A DNA stretch of 64,000 bases, taken from NCBI GenBank assembly GCA_009733575.1, contig ML769464.1, positions 124,001 to 188,000 of the forward strand, read 5' to 3'. Below are positions 10,819 to 20,584 of the stretch, piece by piece (positions within the stretch are counted from its first letter, which is position 1; each line of letters opens with the position of its first letter). The notes below the pieces were generated by a model that was not told the origin of the DNA, did no database searches, and worked only from the letters and a program-made list of their open reading frames with translations. A program made the position numbers and the translations under genes. This DNA comes from Gymnopus androsaceus JB14. Lineage: Eukaryota > Basidiomycota > Agaricomycetes > Agaricales > Omphalotaceae.

Positions 10819-11757
10819 CTATGTCTTCCGCTTCTTCTTCTTCTTCGGAGGTTCCAACGTATCTTTACCTTTCGCCCCTTGCAGATTTGTCGTTGTCGCC
10901 GAGTTCGCATCTGCACTATCCCTCGGTCCCAATTTCGCTTTCGCGTTTGGAGGGGGATTAGGAATTGGAATCGGAGGAGCTATGCTGGCTTTGGTATTTT
11001 TCATCGCGGCCTTTCCGTGCTTCTTCCCTTCTGTTACTTTCGTTCCAGCCTTGCTCCTCGGACGTCGGCCTTTTCCTTTTCTTCGCGTTCGTATTAAGCA
11101 CATTCGAATCTGTCTCTTTAAGCTTTCCCTCCTTTTCCTTCTGCTTCTGCTTCTTAAGCTGTATTTTCGATGCAGACGCGGGTTCAGCAGAGGAAGCATG
11201 GGTCGCAGTGGACGACAGTGATTTCGCCCTCTTCGAGTTCGACTCGGAGCCCAAGGTCGAGTTGTTGTTATCGAACGATTTCTTCTTTTCAATCACTTTC
11301 AACTTGCGCTGCGCATGTCGTTCTCGAATGCTTTGGATGCTTAGCTCACGGGCCCGCTGTGTAGAGTTAGAAAAAGAATAATCATAAGCATGCTTGAGAA
11401 TTGGAGTTATAATAGCCGAACACGTTCTGTACGCGTGCATACGACAAAAAAATCAGGTGTGAATGCATACCTTTTTCATAGCGCGTTTGGACATTCCTGG
11501 AACCTCAGGCTGCTTCTCCTTCTCCTCCTCACCCTCCTCAGGTTCCGTCTCTTCCTCTTCCTCCAGATCGGAACTTTCTTCTTCACTCTGCTCCTCTAAC
11601 TTCTCTCGGAATCTAACTCTTCCTCATCGTCCGAACTAGACTCATCCGAATCAGACTCGATCCTCCCCATACCCAAAGCTTCCTTCATCTCTTCATTGAG
11701 CCCGAGCGCTTCTTCTTCTTCGCGCCGTTTACGTTTTCGAGCGAGTCGTTTGAACAT
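10819..11757 (-). CDS. Lysine/acid-rich, probably nucleolar protein, with two apparent frameshifts
   Basis: An ATG at 11757 gives MFKRLARKRKRREEEEALGL, an acidic run (SDSDESSSDDEEE), then in another frame KLEEQSEEESSDLEEEEE and QPEVPGMSKRAMKK. An intron begins with gtatgc at 11470, followed by RARELSIQSIRERHAQRKLK, a long Ser/Lys-rich tail and finally EPPKKKKKRKT. Composition and the terminal basic cluster suggest a nuclear or nucleolar factor, possibly in ribosome biogenesis (inference). Two frame changes are needed: near 11617 (one base missing) and near 11070, where two frames over the Lys-rich tail are both open. They may be sequence errors or early decay. No enzymatic motif. Confidence 0.5.
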
Positions 11758-12023
11758 CGGAGATGAGTGGAAGTGAAGAGGAGTTTACTTAATAAGTCAC
11801 AGGCCTTGAGCGCTTATATCTGTTCTTCCTTCCTGACTCTTCCTCAGTTCCTGAAAACTTGAATTTTCTATGAGGCTTGAAGTGGCCCGTCTTTATCGCG
11901 AATGCAGAGAACCAACGTCACAGTCGCATGATTGACATATTGCATGTAGCTTCCGACTCCAAAACTTGTGCGCTGGCTTTCTTAGGAACCAATCGACTTC
12001 GAGACCAATTACGCCTCGCGCTT

Positions 12024-12208
12024 GTTAGTCGGCTCACCTTAATCGCTTCGCGCTTGTGGGGTATAAAGCAGATGCGCGTACATAGGAGGTACCATGTCCG
12101 CTCCACCCTGTTAGTCGGCTCACCTTAATCGCTTCGCGCTTGTGGGGTATAAAGCAGATGCACGCACATAGGAGTTTCTCGCCGGTACCATGTCCGCTCC
12201 CCCCAACA
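12024..12208 (+). promoter_or_regulatory. Tandemly duplicated core promoter and start region of the DUF2235 gene
   Basis: Two adjacent copies (12024-12109 and 12110-12208) of GTTAGTCGGCTCACCTTAAT... each include a TATAAAG box (12062 and 12148) and ACCATGTCCGCTCC. The first ATG (12094) encodes only MSAPPC before a stop. The second (12190) opens the real gene with MSAPP, so the duplication has made a possible 6-codon upstream frame. The first copy lacks about 9 bases (TTTCTCGCC-like) present before the second ATG. Confidence 0.75.
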
Positions 12209-14727
12209 ACCAGCACGGCAGAAATGCCAACATAACTTTGGTGATGAGTGGGGAAACAATGATGGGTTCACCCGCGAGAGAGTTTTCTCAAGATAGCCAA
12301 GGCACTCCTGGTAGTCCTGGCGTTGTGCCTCCAACCCACCCCTACCGAACCTTGGTATTAGGTACGTGCAAACCTCTCGATTCAGGAGTTATTCTAAATT
12401 GGTTCTAAATCAGTTTTCGATGGGTATTTCAGTCGTTTCCTTTCTTTTCGCTCTGATTATGAAGTTGCGATGAAACAGGACTGGCGACCAGTGTGTTACA
12501 TTCACTTGACTGACTGTGGCGAGAAACTGATGAGCAATTGTAGCTTTGATGCTGATGTATTTGAGCTTTCTCTCAAAACGAGCTGCACTGATGTCGACGC
12601 GAATGCTGTAGAATTCAAACATTGTCCAACTGTTCTCTACGCTTAAGAAAGACGACAGAGACCAACAATTGGTCTACTATCAAGTAAGCTACCTATCCTT
12701 CGAGAATCATTGAAAGCCAACGCTTTATTTACTTAATTACTTAGGCTGGCATAGGTCCTATTCTTCGAGAATTATTGAAAGCCAACGCTTTATTTACTCA
12801 TTCATTTAATCTTTACATAGGGACTTACACTTCTCCTCAGATAGCTACGCCACTCGCTTCGCGGATGGTGAGTCATGAAATAACATTAATGCTTTTCGTG
12901 TAATGATAATGATTGCAAAATGATTGCGGATATTCTAGGCCAGGGTAAAATCCATTGAAAAATGGTGGATAATTCTGAGCTGACGATTCGTTACGATGGA
13001 CAGACTATAGATATGGCAATTGGCTGGTATCTGCATGCCCATGTTATGGGTTCGTTCGTTCATTTATTCCCAGATTATCTACGAGATGCTAATCTCAAAC
13101 TAGGTGGCTACGAGTTCCTTATGCAAAATTGTGAACTTGTACTATTTCACCAAACAATCAATTTCTGACTCCGCATTAGACAAGGCAACTGATCGTATCT
13201 GTATTTTTGGCTTCTCCCGAGGTGCATATACCGCCAGAAGGTCTGTCTGGTATCTCTCGCATTGCGGGGAACTCTTTCTAACCTAGCAATATCAATTTAT
13301 TCAGTCTGGCAGGGATGATTCACAAAGTAGTGGCACGATTCATGTTTAATTGGACCGACAGTTAACAAATTATAATAGGTCGGAATTCTGCCTGCTTATA
13401 ACTTCCAACAAGTGTCAGTCGTTCTTTTTGATATGGGATATCAGTGGCTTATCCTTCATCCTACTGGAACTTTGATTGTGCGAATAGTCCTTTCGCCTAC
13501 AAAATGTCAGCCGTCCTTGTAAATGATATCGAATATCATCGTCTTACTCTTTTATTCCTAGGTTCATTCGTGATGACGAGATTGGATTCGCACAGTCCGC
13601 GCAATTTAAAAAGACATTCTCAGTTGAAGCTACGATTGAATTCGTTGGAGTCTGGTGCTTCTCTCCTTTCTTTTTTTTCTTTCTATTCACTGATCACATT
13701 TTGTCATACAGGGACACTGTCAATTCTGTCGGCCTGTTTCCGCATCGTCTGCCGTTCACCGCGTCGAACACGCTTATAAAAACCTTTCGCCACGCTGTAT
13801 CGTTGGATGAAAGACGGGCGAAATTCAAGGTAAACCTGATTTATATTACATGAGATTTCATTTTTACCCATTTTCGTAAGGCGAATCTTTGGAACCCGCA
13901 TCCGGACGATAAGAAGGCTGGGATCAGTAGCAATGACAGAAAGCATTCGAAGCATCATACTCATGATCGCGACGCTCCTGAAAATCGGTACTGGAAAGAT
14001 CCTGGAGCTATGACCGATGTCGAAGAGGTGCGATACTAGTGGAATAAAAATGGTCAAGTTGTTCATTCATCCCGTAGGTTTGGTTCGCTGGATGTCATTG
14101 CGGTAAGTGATATTCATGTAAGGCGGTCAGAATTCTTACTGTACTTTGATTACAGACGTCGGAGGAGGATCTGTTTCAAATGAAGAGACTACTAGCCTGG
14201 CTAGGATCCCGCTGCGCTGGATGATCCGCGAATGTTTCCGATGCAACACTGGAATTTTATTCAATTCTGATGGCCTTCGCTCGTTGGGATTGGACCCAGA
14301 CACTCTTTGGCCAGAAGTCCGACCGCGTACCCCTGCGATTCAGAGACCCTCCGCTGTCATTCGACCCACTCAGCGATCCTCCACTCGTTCTCTTGAGAAC
14401 GGAGCAGGAAATCCTAACGTGTTCCAAACGGAGGAAGAACTCGATCTGGAAGATTCCCTGAGCCCCATCTACGACCAACTGAGCCTTGTGCTACCTTGGT
14501 GGATTGTGGAGTTTTTACCTGTAAAAAACAAGTTCCACAACGGAAGGGGTGAGTTCTTACCGGAAATTGGATTGAATTTGGGAAGAGCACGAAAAATTCC
14601 AAGGATGAAAGAGGGAGTAAAAATTCATCGTAGTGTGAAGACGAGGATGGAAGCGCAATACGAGAATGGGGAGAAATACGTTCCGAAAGCAAAGTTTGAC
14701 CTCAAATATGTCACTTGGGTAGATTAG
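12190..14727 (+). CDS. DUF2235 (Tle1-like alpha/beta hydrolase fold) protein
   Basis: Splicing at GT-AG sites restores a continuous protein: TLVLVFDGTGD, DNSNIVQLFSTLKK, QQLVYYQAGIGTYTSP, IDMAIGWYLHAHVMGGYEFL, the nucleophile elbow ICIFGFSRGAYTARSLAGM, FVGVWDTVNSVG, LPFTASNTLIKTFRHAVSLD, and VWFAGCHCDVGGGS with the catalytic Asp/His region. These are the hallmark blocks of DUF2235, related to the Tle1 phospholipase effector catalytic domain. About a dozen small introns occur. Two exons are tiny: GCTGGCATAG (10 nt, about 12744-12753) and GCCAGG (6 nt, about 12940). The last exon, 14156-14727, has a basic Pro/Arg-rich middle and ends KYVTWVD. No signal peptide. A cytosolic lipase or esterase role is inference; the substrate is unknown. 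Confidence 0.85.
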
Positions 14728-15090
14728 GATCGTTGGGTTTGGATCTCATGTCAATTGTATATCCGGACTCGGAAACGTTTGATCTTTATGCTTTTTCGTT
14801 TGCTGGAACTTTTTTATTTACTAGTAGCTCGCCCGAAAAGCTTTCTTGTACTTCCGGAAGCCCCGCCGTGCTGACTGTTTATGCGTTTGCGGAAATTCTG
14901 AATCAATAGCATTATCGAACGTTGGACGATGATAAGCGCTAACTATCATTGGATGGATACCTCGTTTGATCATGGCGCACAAGGATAATACAACACAGCA
15001 TCAAATCCCTTCACTATTTAACAGTCATGACATTGGCCAATGCTTGCCGACTCTCCCCTTCACGACTCTATCAAATGAACTAGGACGACC
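14728..15090. other. Intergenic interval
   Basis: No supported feature between the DUF2235 stop and the next short frame. Confidence 0.4.
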
Positions 15091-15398
15091 ATGACGACTA
15101 TGAATGCACACCAACAAGACACGACTGAAACTTCTTTGACGGATACTACTTATGAAGAAGCAGGAAAGGAGACGGAGAAGGAGGTGAAGAGGCTGCGGCC
15201 ACTACCGAATGTGCCAGAGGGACTACTATTCTCTGTGGATCATCTCCGCCGCCTTCCCGGTCACGTCCTCTGAGAGAGCAAGTGATAGATTCACGTATAC
15301 TGCCTCCAATTATACTTCCAGAACACGAAAAGAGAACATTACTTAGTCCTGATGTTGACGGTAGATTCCCCTTTTCTCTCGCTGGGAGTGAATTCTGA
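15091..15398 (+). CDS. Small hypothetical protein, apparently frameshifted
   Basis: The ATG at 15091 gives MTTMNAHQQDTTETSLTDTT and RLRPLPNVPEGLLFSVDH, then stops at 15273. From about 15240 a second frame continues sensibly: PPPSRSRPLREQVIDSRILP, EHEKRTLLSPDVDGRFPFSL, AGSEF and TGA at 15396-15398. Together they make about 100 residues with a basic, Pro-rich centre. I do not recognise a family. One base change near 15240 would join the two halves. It may be a decayed gene or may carry a sequence error. Confidence 0.3.
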
Positions 15399-15679
15399 AT
15401 TGGAGCCAAGGTACCGGAGACCAGTTTGACGGGACAACTTGAACATCGTACAGCTTTGCTCGTTGTTAAAAGAAAGGTGAACCGCTCGAAGCAAATGGTT
15501 TATTATCAGGTGCGTGTGTCGGCGTGTTGAACGAAAAACATCAATGAGAAGTCTTCTCACCCCGCCGCAGACAGGCATCGGTACATATGCCTCTCCGCGG
15601 GCTTCCCCCGTAATAGCTCTGATGTCTCTGATGAACTTGTTTATGTATATTTTTTGGTGTATTTACTTGGCCCACCAAG

Positions 15680-17024
15680 TCACGAATTACTCAATGCCTT
15701 CTCAAGTAGCCTTGCAGCTCTATACGCGCTCCCCCAAGAACTCTGGAACCCCGATCCAGAGTGACCATAGTTGTGTACCAATGGAATGTGTTTCAACTCC
15801 GAGGCAGCAGCAACATCGACCCACTGCGTTTCAAGGCGGATTCCACCCTCTCGAGCAGGACGAAGACCGCAACCTTCTTCGATGATGATGGGTTTGACGA
15901 GATCGATCAGGGAGGGATGAGGATGCGGGTTGTCGTCGATGAGTGCTGCTTCGGAAGGTACTAGCTCAGGACAAAGTTTCAGAGCCCTATTAAGAATGTC
16001 CAGCGTTGTTTCGGGACGCGGAGACGGGTGAAAGTCGTGTGCGACTTTGATTCCGCCAACGATGACCTGTGCGGGAGGTGCGTCTGTAAGAACACAAAAA
16101 GACAACGAAAACACTTACATCCCCACTTCGTCTCGGTATGATATACGTCCAGAGTCCATCCCGACTGCTGATAGTCCTCCCGAATCGAATCCAAGGTGCA
16201 CGCAGGAGCACAGTCTGTCCTCGGAGAGGATACATAGCGCTGTCCTGGACACCACCGAGCGATAGGGAGCCTAGGCCAGTACAATTGACAATCGCATCGA
16301 CGGGACTCTCGATTTGAGTTTGGACATCCCGGAGATGGGATATAGTCCCTTTAACGACTGTGCCTCCGGCTTTTTCAAACCGCGAGAGAAGATAGCAGAG
16401 ATAGACCTTTATATCGATAGTGAGCGTGGTGAACATTACACCAGACTGTACCCCTTGAGATCTAAGGTCGGGGGTGAGTGAAGTGGGCGGGAGAATGCGA
16501 AACTGGTTAAGCAAATGAATTCATCGTTTCGTCACAAGTAAACTAAGCTTACATCGGGATACCACTTCAAATGGTGTTCCTTTCCTTCCGGTATCTCATC
16601 CTGATAATACTCGGTCTGCTCTACCTTCAAAAAGCACTTCTCGGATTCAACATTCTCTGGATTAGCCAACGCCCACATCGTATTGAATGTTTCTTGATCA
16701 ATCTGCAGTTGTTCGGATGTTCCAACGAAAACGACGTTGAATTGGCGTCTGCAGCGGAGTGACTGCTACCCGTAGCATGAGATACATGATGTGCGCCTGC
16801 CCAATGGCTTGTGTATTCGATGGATTTGGCGTCAGTGGGGAGGCGCGAGGCTAGGATCGTTACCCGATAGGAGCGGTCGGGTTTGGATGATTCGAGAATG
16901 GATATGGCGGTGGACAGGCCGATTACACCTAGATAAGGGAAATTTAGGTGAGAAGTATAAGGGAAGATTGGGGAGAAGACGTACCAGCTCCTAGAACTAC
17001 TACATGGATATCTGTCTCGCTCAT
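15680..17024 (-). CDS. D-amino-acid-oxidase-like FAD-dependent oxidoreductase, one apparent frameshift
   Basis: Four exons on the minus strand: 17024-16985, 16928-16553, 16502-16119 and 16066-15680. The dinucleotide-binding start is VVVLGAGVIGLSTAISILE, followed by ASRLPTDAKSIEYTSHWAGA, TEYYQDEIPEGKE, DAIVNCTGLGSLSLGG, MYPLRGQTVLLRAPW, DVIVGGIKV, GLRPAREGGIRLE and the C-terminal FAD site HNYGHSGSGFQSSWGSA. All are D-amino-acid-oxidase family blocks. Such enzymes oxidise D-amino acids to imino acids with H2O2 release, often in peroxisomes, but the end (KALSNS) is not a classical PTS1. In exon 2 the frame changes after HHVSHATGSSHS, continuing as QFNVVFVGTSEQLQIDQETF. Total exon length (1187 nt) is one short of a multiple of three, as expected for a single-base deletion. 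Confidence 0.75.
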
Positions 17025-17220
17025 TGTGGTCGGAAGTAAGTCGGAAATCCTGGGAAGAACTTGAATCAGATGGACGCGTCTAGACAGCTCTGTGCCTGCG
17101 CGCGCACGCCATAGGCTATAGCTGCATTGAATAGGTTGCAGGCCTCAAGAGTTGTCATAAAAACTGCAGAAAACTTGGAGGCAAAAGTAAAGCGTACAGA
17201 TATCCTGCATTTGTACATAT

Positions 17221-17284
17221 GACCAACGTAGGGGTCGAACCTATCGATTAAGTACCAGACGCGATGCCATTTCGCCAGGTGGCC
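17221..17284 (-). pseudogene. Degenerate tRNA-Lys-like sequence
   Basis: Read on the minus strand, 64 nt start GGCCACCTGGCGAAATGGCA (A-box-like) and hold GGTTCGACCCC (B-box-like) before CTACGTTGGTC. The acceptor ends largely pair, and ACTTAATC resembles the CUU anticodon loop of tRNA-Lys, but U33 is replaced by A. About 8 nt are missing from the anticodon-stem/variable region. It is most likely a dead tRNA or a tRNA-derived repeat head. Similar A-box text recurs near 24890 and 58210. Confidence 0.45.
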
Positions 17285-17826
17285 GGAACCATCGCTAAAC
17301 AATATAATTACAGATAGACCAGAGAAGTTATACGCAGTCAGATCCAGAGTGTGTATCAATGCTTTTCGCCATGTTGGATTCTTCTTCTGGAATTTTCATC
17401 ACGAATATGGGATACAGCCTACCTCCTGCTTTTTGAAGTCGGGCGTCACTATATTTTACTCGGAGGCGACGCTCTGGAGTAACTGAAGTCGGTGGTCATC
17501 ATCCTCAAATTTACATCAGAATACCATGTAGCGCTTCCTAGACGATGCCCACCTCGTTTGGAATATCGACCTCTTAGATCGATTCAAGAAGGGAAGTTTA
17601 GGCTTAGGCTATCTTCCATCATACTTATTTGAGACTGCCGCAAACATTAATTTCATACACAAGTTCCACCAAGTCTCATCTATTGGGAGTAATGTACAGC
17701 AAATATCGATACAACCGTCAAGCGCGCGAGCTTCCGAAATACAATTTGAAGTTATAAAACCAAGGTCTAGTATCCTTGGAGTTCCAGTCGTGCAATGGAG
17801 TCCGTCATTACTGCCAAAGAAACCAC
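17285..17826. other. Intergenic interval
   Basis: No supported coding or repeat feature; downstream region of the transporter gene. Confidence 0.4.
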
Positions 17827-19915
17827 TCAAGGACTTTGAGCATATTTTGATCGGCTTCGTAGGAGATGTCCCCATTTCATTAACGACTGTAAAAAGTTAT
17901 CAGAGCCTAGAAAACAATGCCTAAAAGACGAGCATCTCACCCAAAACACCGGCATCATCAGCAACGACACACCCGCTAGCAATGCCGACGCAGGCCCCAA
18001 ACCCAAGTTTGTAAAGAACGCCCTTCCAAACAGCGGGAACACGCTCGCTATTGATGATCGGAAAAGGTCGTTTCCTGCCAATACAGATGCTGCATATAAT
18101 GGATAGGCCGATGTGACATACATGAGGATGCTCTGAAAGTTGAGATATATCCCAGGGAGGTAGAGCGAAGCACCTTAGCGAATGTTCCATTAGTTTAGCG
18201 TTGCACGGAACACTGAAGTAATGCATACCTATGATGGGCACTATCCAGTGAACGTTCTCCCTTGACCCAAAGCCGAAGATTAAAAGTGACGTTGGGATGA
18301 AGAGGCTTGCTATGAGACCGATCTCGAGTCGGACTTCTGGCGCAAGTGATTTACCTGCGGCCGTGGCTCGGTCAGCACGCGGCTCGATATGAAGTTTTTG
18401 GTATAGGGCGTAGAAGGTATACTGAGGGTCGGTCGTTAGATTAGGTGAAAACTTGGACTATAGAGAAAACCTACAGTAACTGCGGCGGATACAAAGAAGC
18501 CAAGGAAAGGGAGACCGCTGATTCCGAGGTTGAAATTATATATGTCCGTAAAGACCAAAGGGAAGGCTTCAAACCAAAGGTAAAAGATAGCATCTACGTA
18601 GTTCGTTTGAGTAACATTTCAAGGAGTAATCAGAATGTCAACACTCACAGACAAAGCCAAGGTATACGTTCGCGAACATGAGCACAGGCTCTTTAGCCAG
18701 AATGAAAGGCCGCAAGAGTGCTTCTTTAAAGATGGAACCGATGGATTCCCCTTCAGTTTCCTTCTCTCCCTTTGACATCAATTGCTGGTTCCCGATGAGC
18801 TTCCTCAGTCGATGCGCTCGCCTCAGCAAGATTGTAGGTTCGTAGGTCTCCGGAAGAAACATCATCAAAAACACAAAGCTGAGAGCTGAGAGCCAGATGA
18901 GCTCGTATTGCGGCCACCGCCATCCTTTCGCCTGGGCAGCGAATCCACCAATAACAGGACCGGCTATAGGTTTGATATCGTCAGTGTAAGCAGCGACAAC
19001 TCGAATTAAGAAAACCGACCTATGGGACCTCCGACTGCACCTATAGCCCATATTCCGACGACATATGCAAGTTGACTTGCGGGGTAGATGTCACCCATAG
19101 AAGCCCCGCCTGTAGCGAGTGCTGGGCTACCGAAGAATCCAGTAAGGAAACGAAATGCAAGAATCGTCTGGATATTCGTGGCAGTGATGATGGGTATTTG
19201 GAAAATGATGAAGAGGAAGAGCGAGGCCATGTAAATTATGTTTCGACCGAAGACAGGGAGCTCTTGCATAGGCGAAAGAAACATAGGTCCGATCCCATAT
19301 CCTTCATTAAACAGTCAGTAACGTTAGGAGAACGAATCAAGGAATTTGCCTACCAAGCACATAGAGCGTAAGACCAAGAGTAGCATGCACAAGGGTGACA
19401 TTAAAGTCACTCATGATTCCAGGTATCGACGGAGTATAAATTGCTGAGCCAATGTACATGGTGAATGTCATCAGACTAATGCTGAATGCAACAAACGCTC
19501 GCTTCGCAGGCGACCAGTTCCTGTGAGCAAATGTAAGAAAAATGACGCGTAAAGCGAGCGAGAATGTGTACTACCTTGGGTTATCTGGATCATCATCACC
19601 GTACCAGCTGACGAGGTTCGGGTCGGAGGTCTCGTTATCAAGCTTCATACCAAGTTCTTTTTCGTCCACAACGATGGTGTCCTCCCTCGCTAGCACCGTT
19701 ACAGGTGTATTTGTACCGCTCTTCTTTTGAGCAGTATCACCACAGAGTGTCGCTGCATCGGACGCATCCCATTCTGGCTCAGAAATAGAGGGAGGTAGAA
19801 AGTGAGCAGGTACGACAAATTCTGGCCGTTGCTCTTGGTAAGGTAGAAGTCTACCGTTCGAGATGAAATTGAGGAACTGGCCGACAGTGGAATCGCGAAT
19901 GATATCTGCAACCAT
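17827..19915 (-). CDS. MFS transporter, DHA1-type (drug/polyamine proton antiporter)
   Basis: The minus-strand ATG at 19915 opens a ~115-residue hydrophilic N-terminus (MVADIIRDSTVGQFL, VSWYGDDDPDNP). Spliced exons then give membrane segments: NWSPAKRAFVAFSISLMTF, GYGIGPMFLSPMQELPVFGR, LAFRFLTGFFGSPALATGG, LAYVVGIWAIGAVGGPIGPV, the cytoplasmic loop PETYEPTILLRRAHRLRK, and the second half from FYLWFEAFPLVF to LYLPGIYLNFQSILMYV, ending LRSRSKYAQSP. The D-x-x-D-P-x-N-P lead-in (DDDPDNPRNWSP) and the PETY.P.LL..RA.RLRK loop are typical of fungal DHA1 exporters of the Tpo1/Flr1/Mfs1 group. Twelve helices are expected, in the plasma membrane. All frames join with ordinary short introns and no frameshift is needed. 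The substrate cannot be told from sequence. Confidence 0.85.
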
Positions 19916-20270
19916 TGTTCGTTAGGTTTCGAGGGAAGACTTGTGATGAAAACGACACTTTCATGGTGGGCTTTATATCCAGAAAGCTGATTAAGATTCA
20001 GAGACAACGTTCAGAGATGTGAATGGGAGCTGAGCAAGACAGTTGCTTGGTGAGCAAGCGGATTCCTAATCAAGGTACCGGCGGGCCGTTAGTTGGCTGA
20101 AGGATTTTATCAAGCGCCTTTGAAGAAAACCGAGTTGGCGAGTTAGCATGAGAGTCAACCAATGGCTTGAATATATCCAAAAAATTTGAGGTCGCTGCGG
20201 GAGGCGGGAGTTAGTTTCAGTCTAGCATGATATTTTCGCATGAAAAACAATTTACAGTCGAAATTTGCAT
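19916..20270. other. Upstream region of the transporter gene
   Basis: AT-rich non-coding DNA carrying the transporter promoter. No further feature seen. Confidence 0.4.
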
Positions 20271-20584
20271 TAAATAATTTCAAAATTTCGATATGAATTT
20301 CGCATGAGATTATTTATGAAGCTGTTAGGCTGCCGAAACCGACTGTGTGCTTCCGCCAGCACCTTCAGCTAGAGGACTACATTAAACGCCAACGGAGGCC
20401 AAAGCGGCGGATATCAACTTTTAATTTTAGTGTATTTACATAAAATGTCAGATCCTAAAGAGTAGAAAGGCAAGTTCATTCAAAAGTGGACTCGGAGGAC
20501 AAATTAACAACAAATTAAGCTGTAAATCCTGCAAATCCCAATAGTAGTATAATTCAAGCTTCAAGTTAACAGCCCAACAACACT

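Noticed and set aside
10708..11381. Long plus-strand frames rich in Leu/Phe/Ser
   Set aside because: They are antisense shadows of the lysine- and glutamate-rich minus-strand gene (TTC/CTT codons opposite GAA/AAG).
16571..16994. Plus-strand frames across the oxidase locus
   Set aside because: They are antisense to oxidase exon 2, whose spliced blocks are well conserved.
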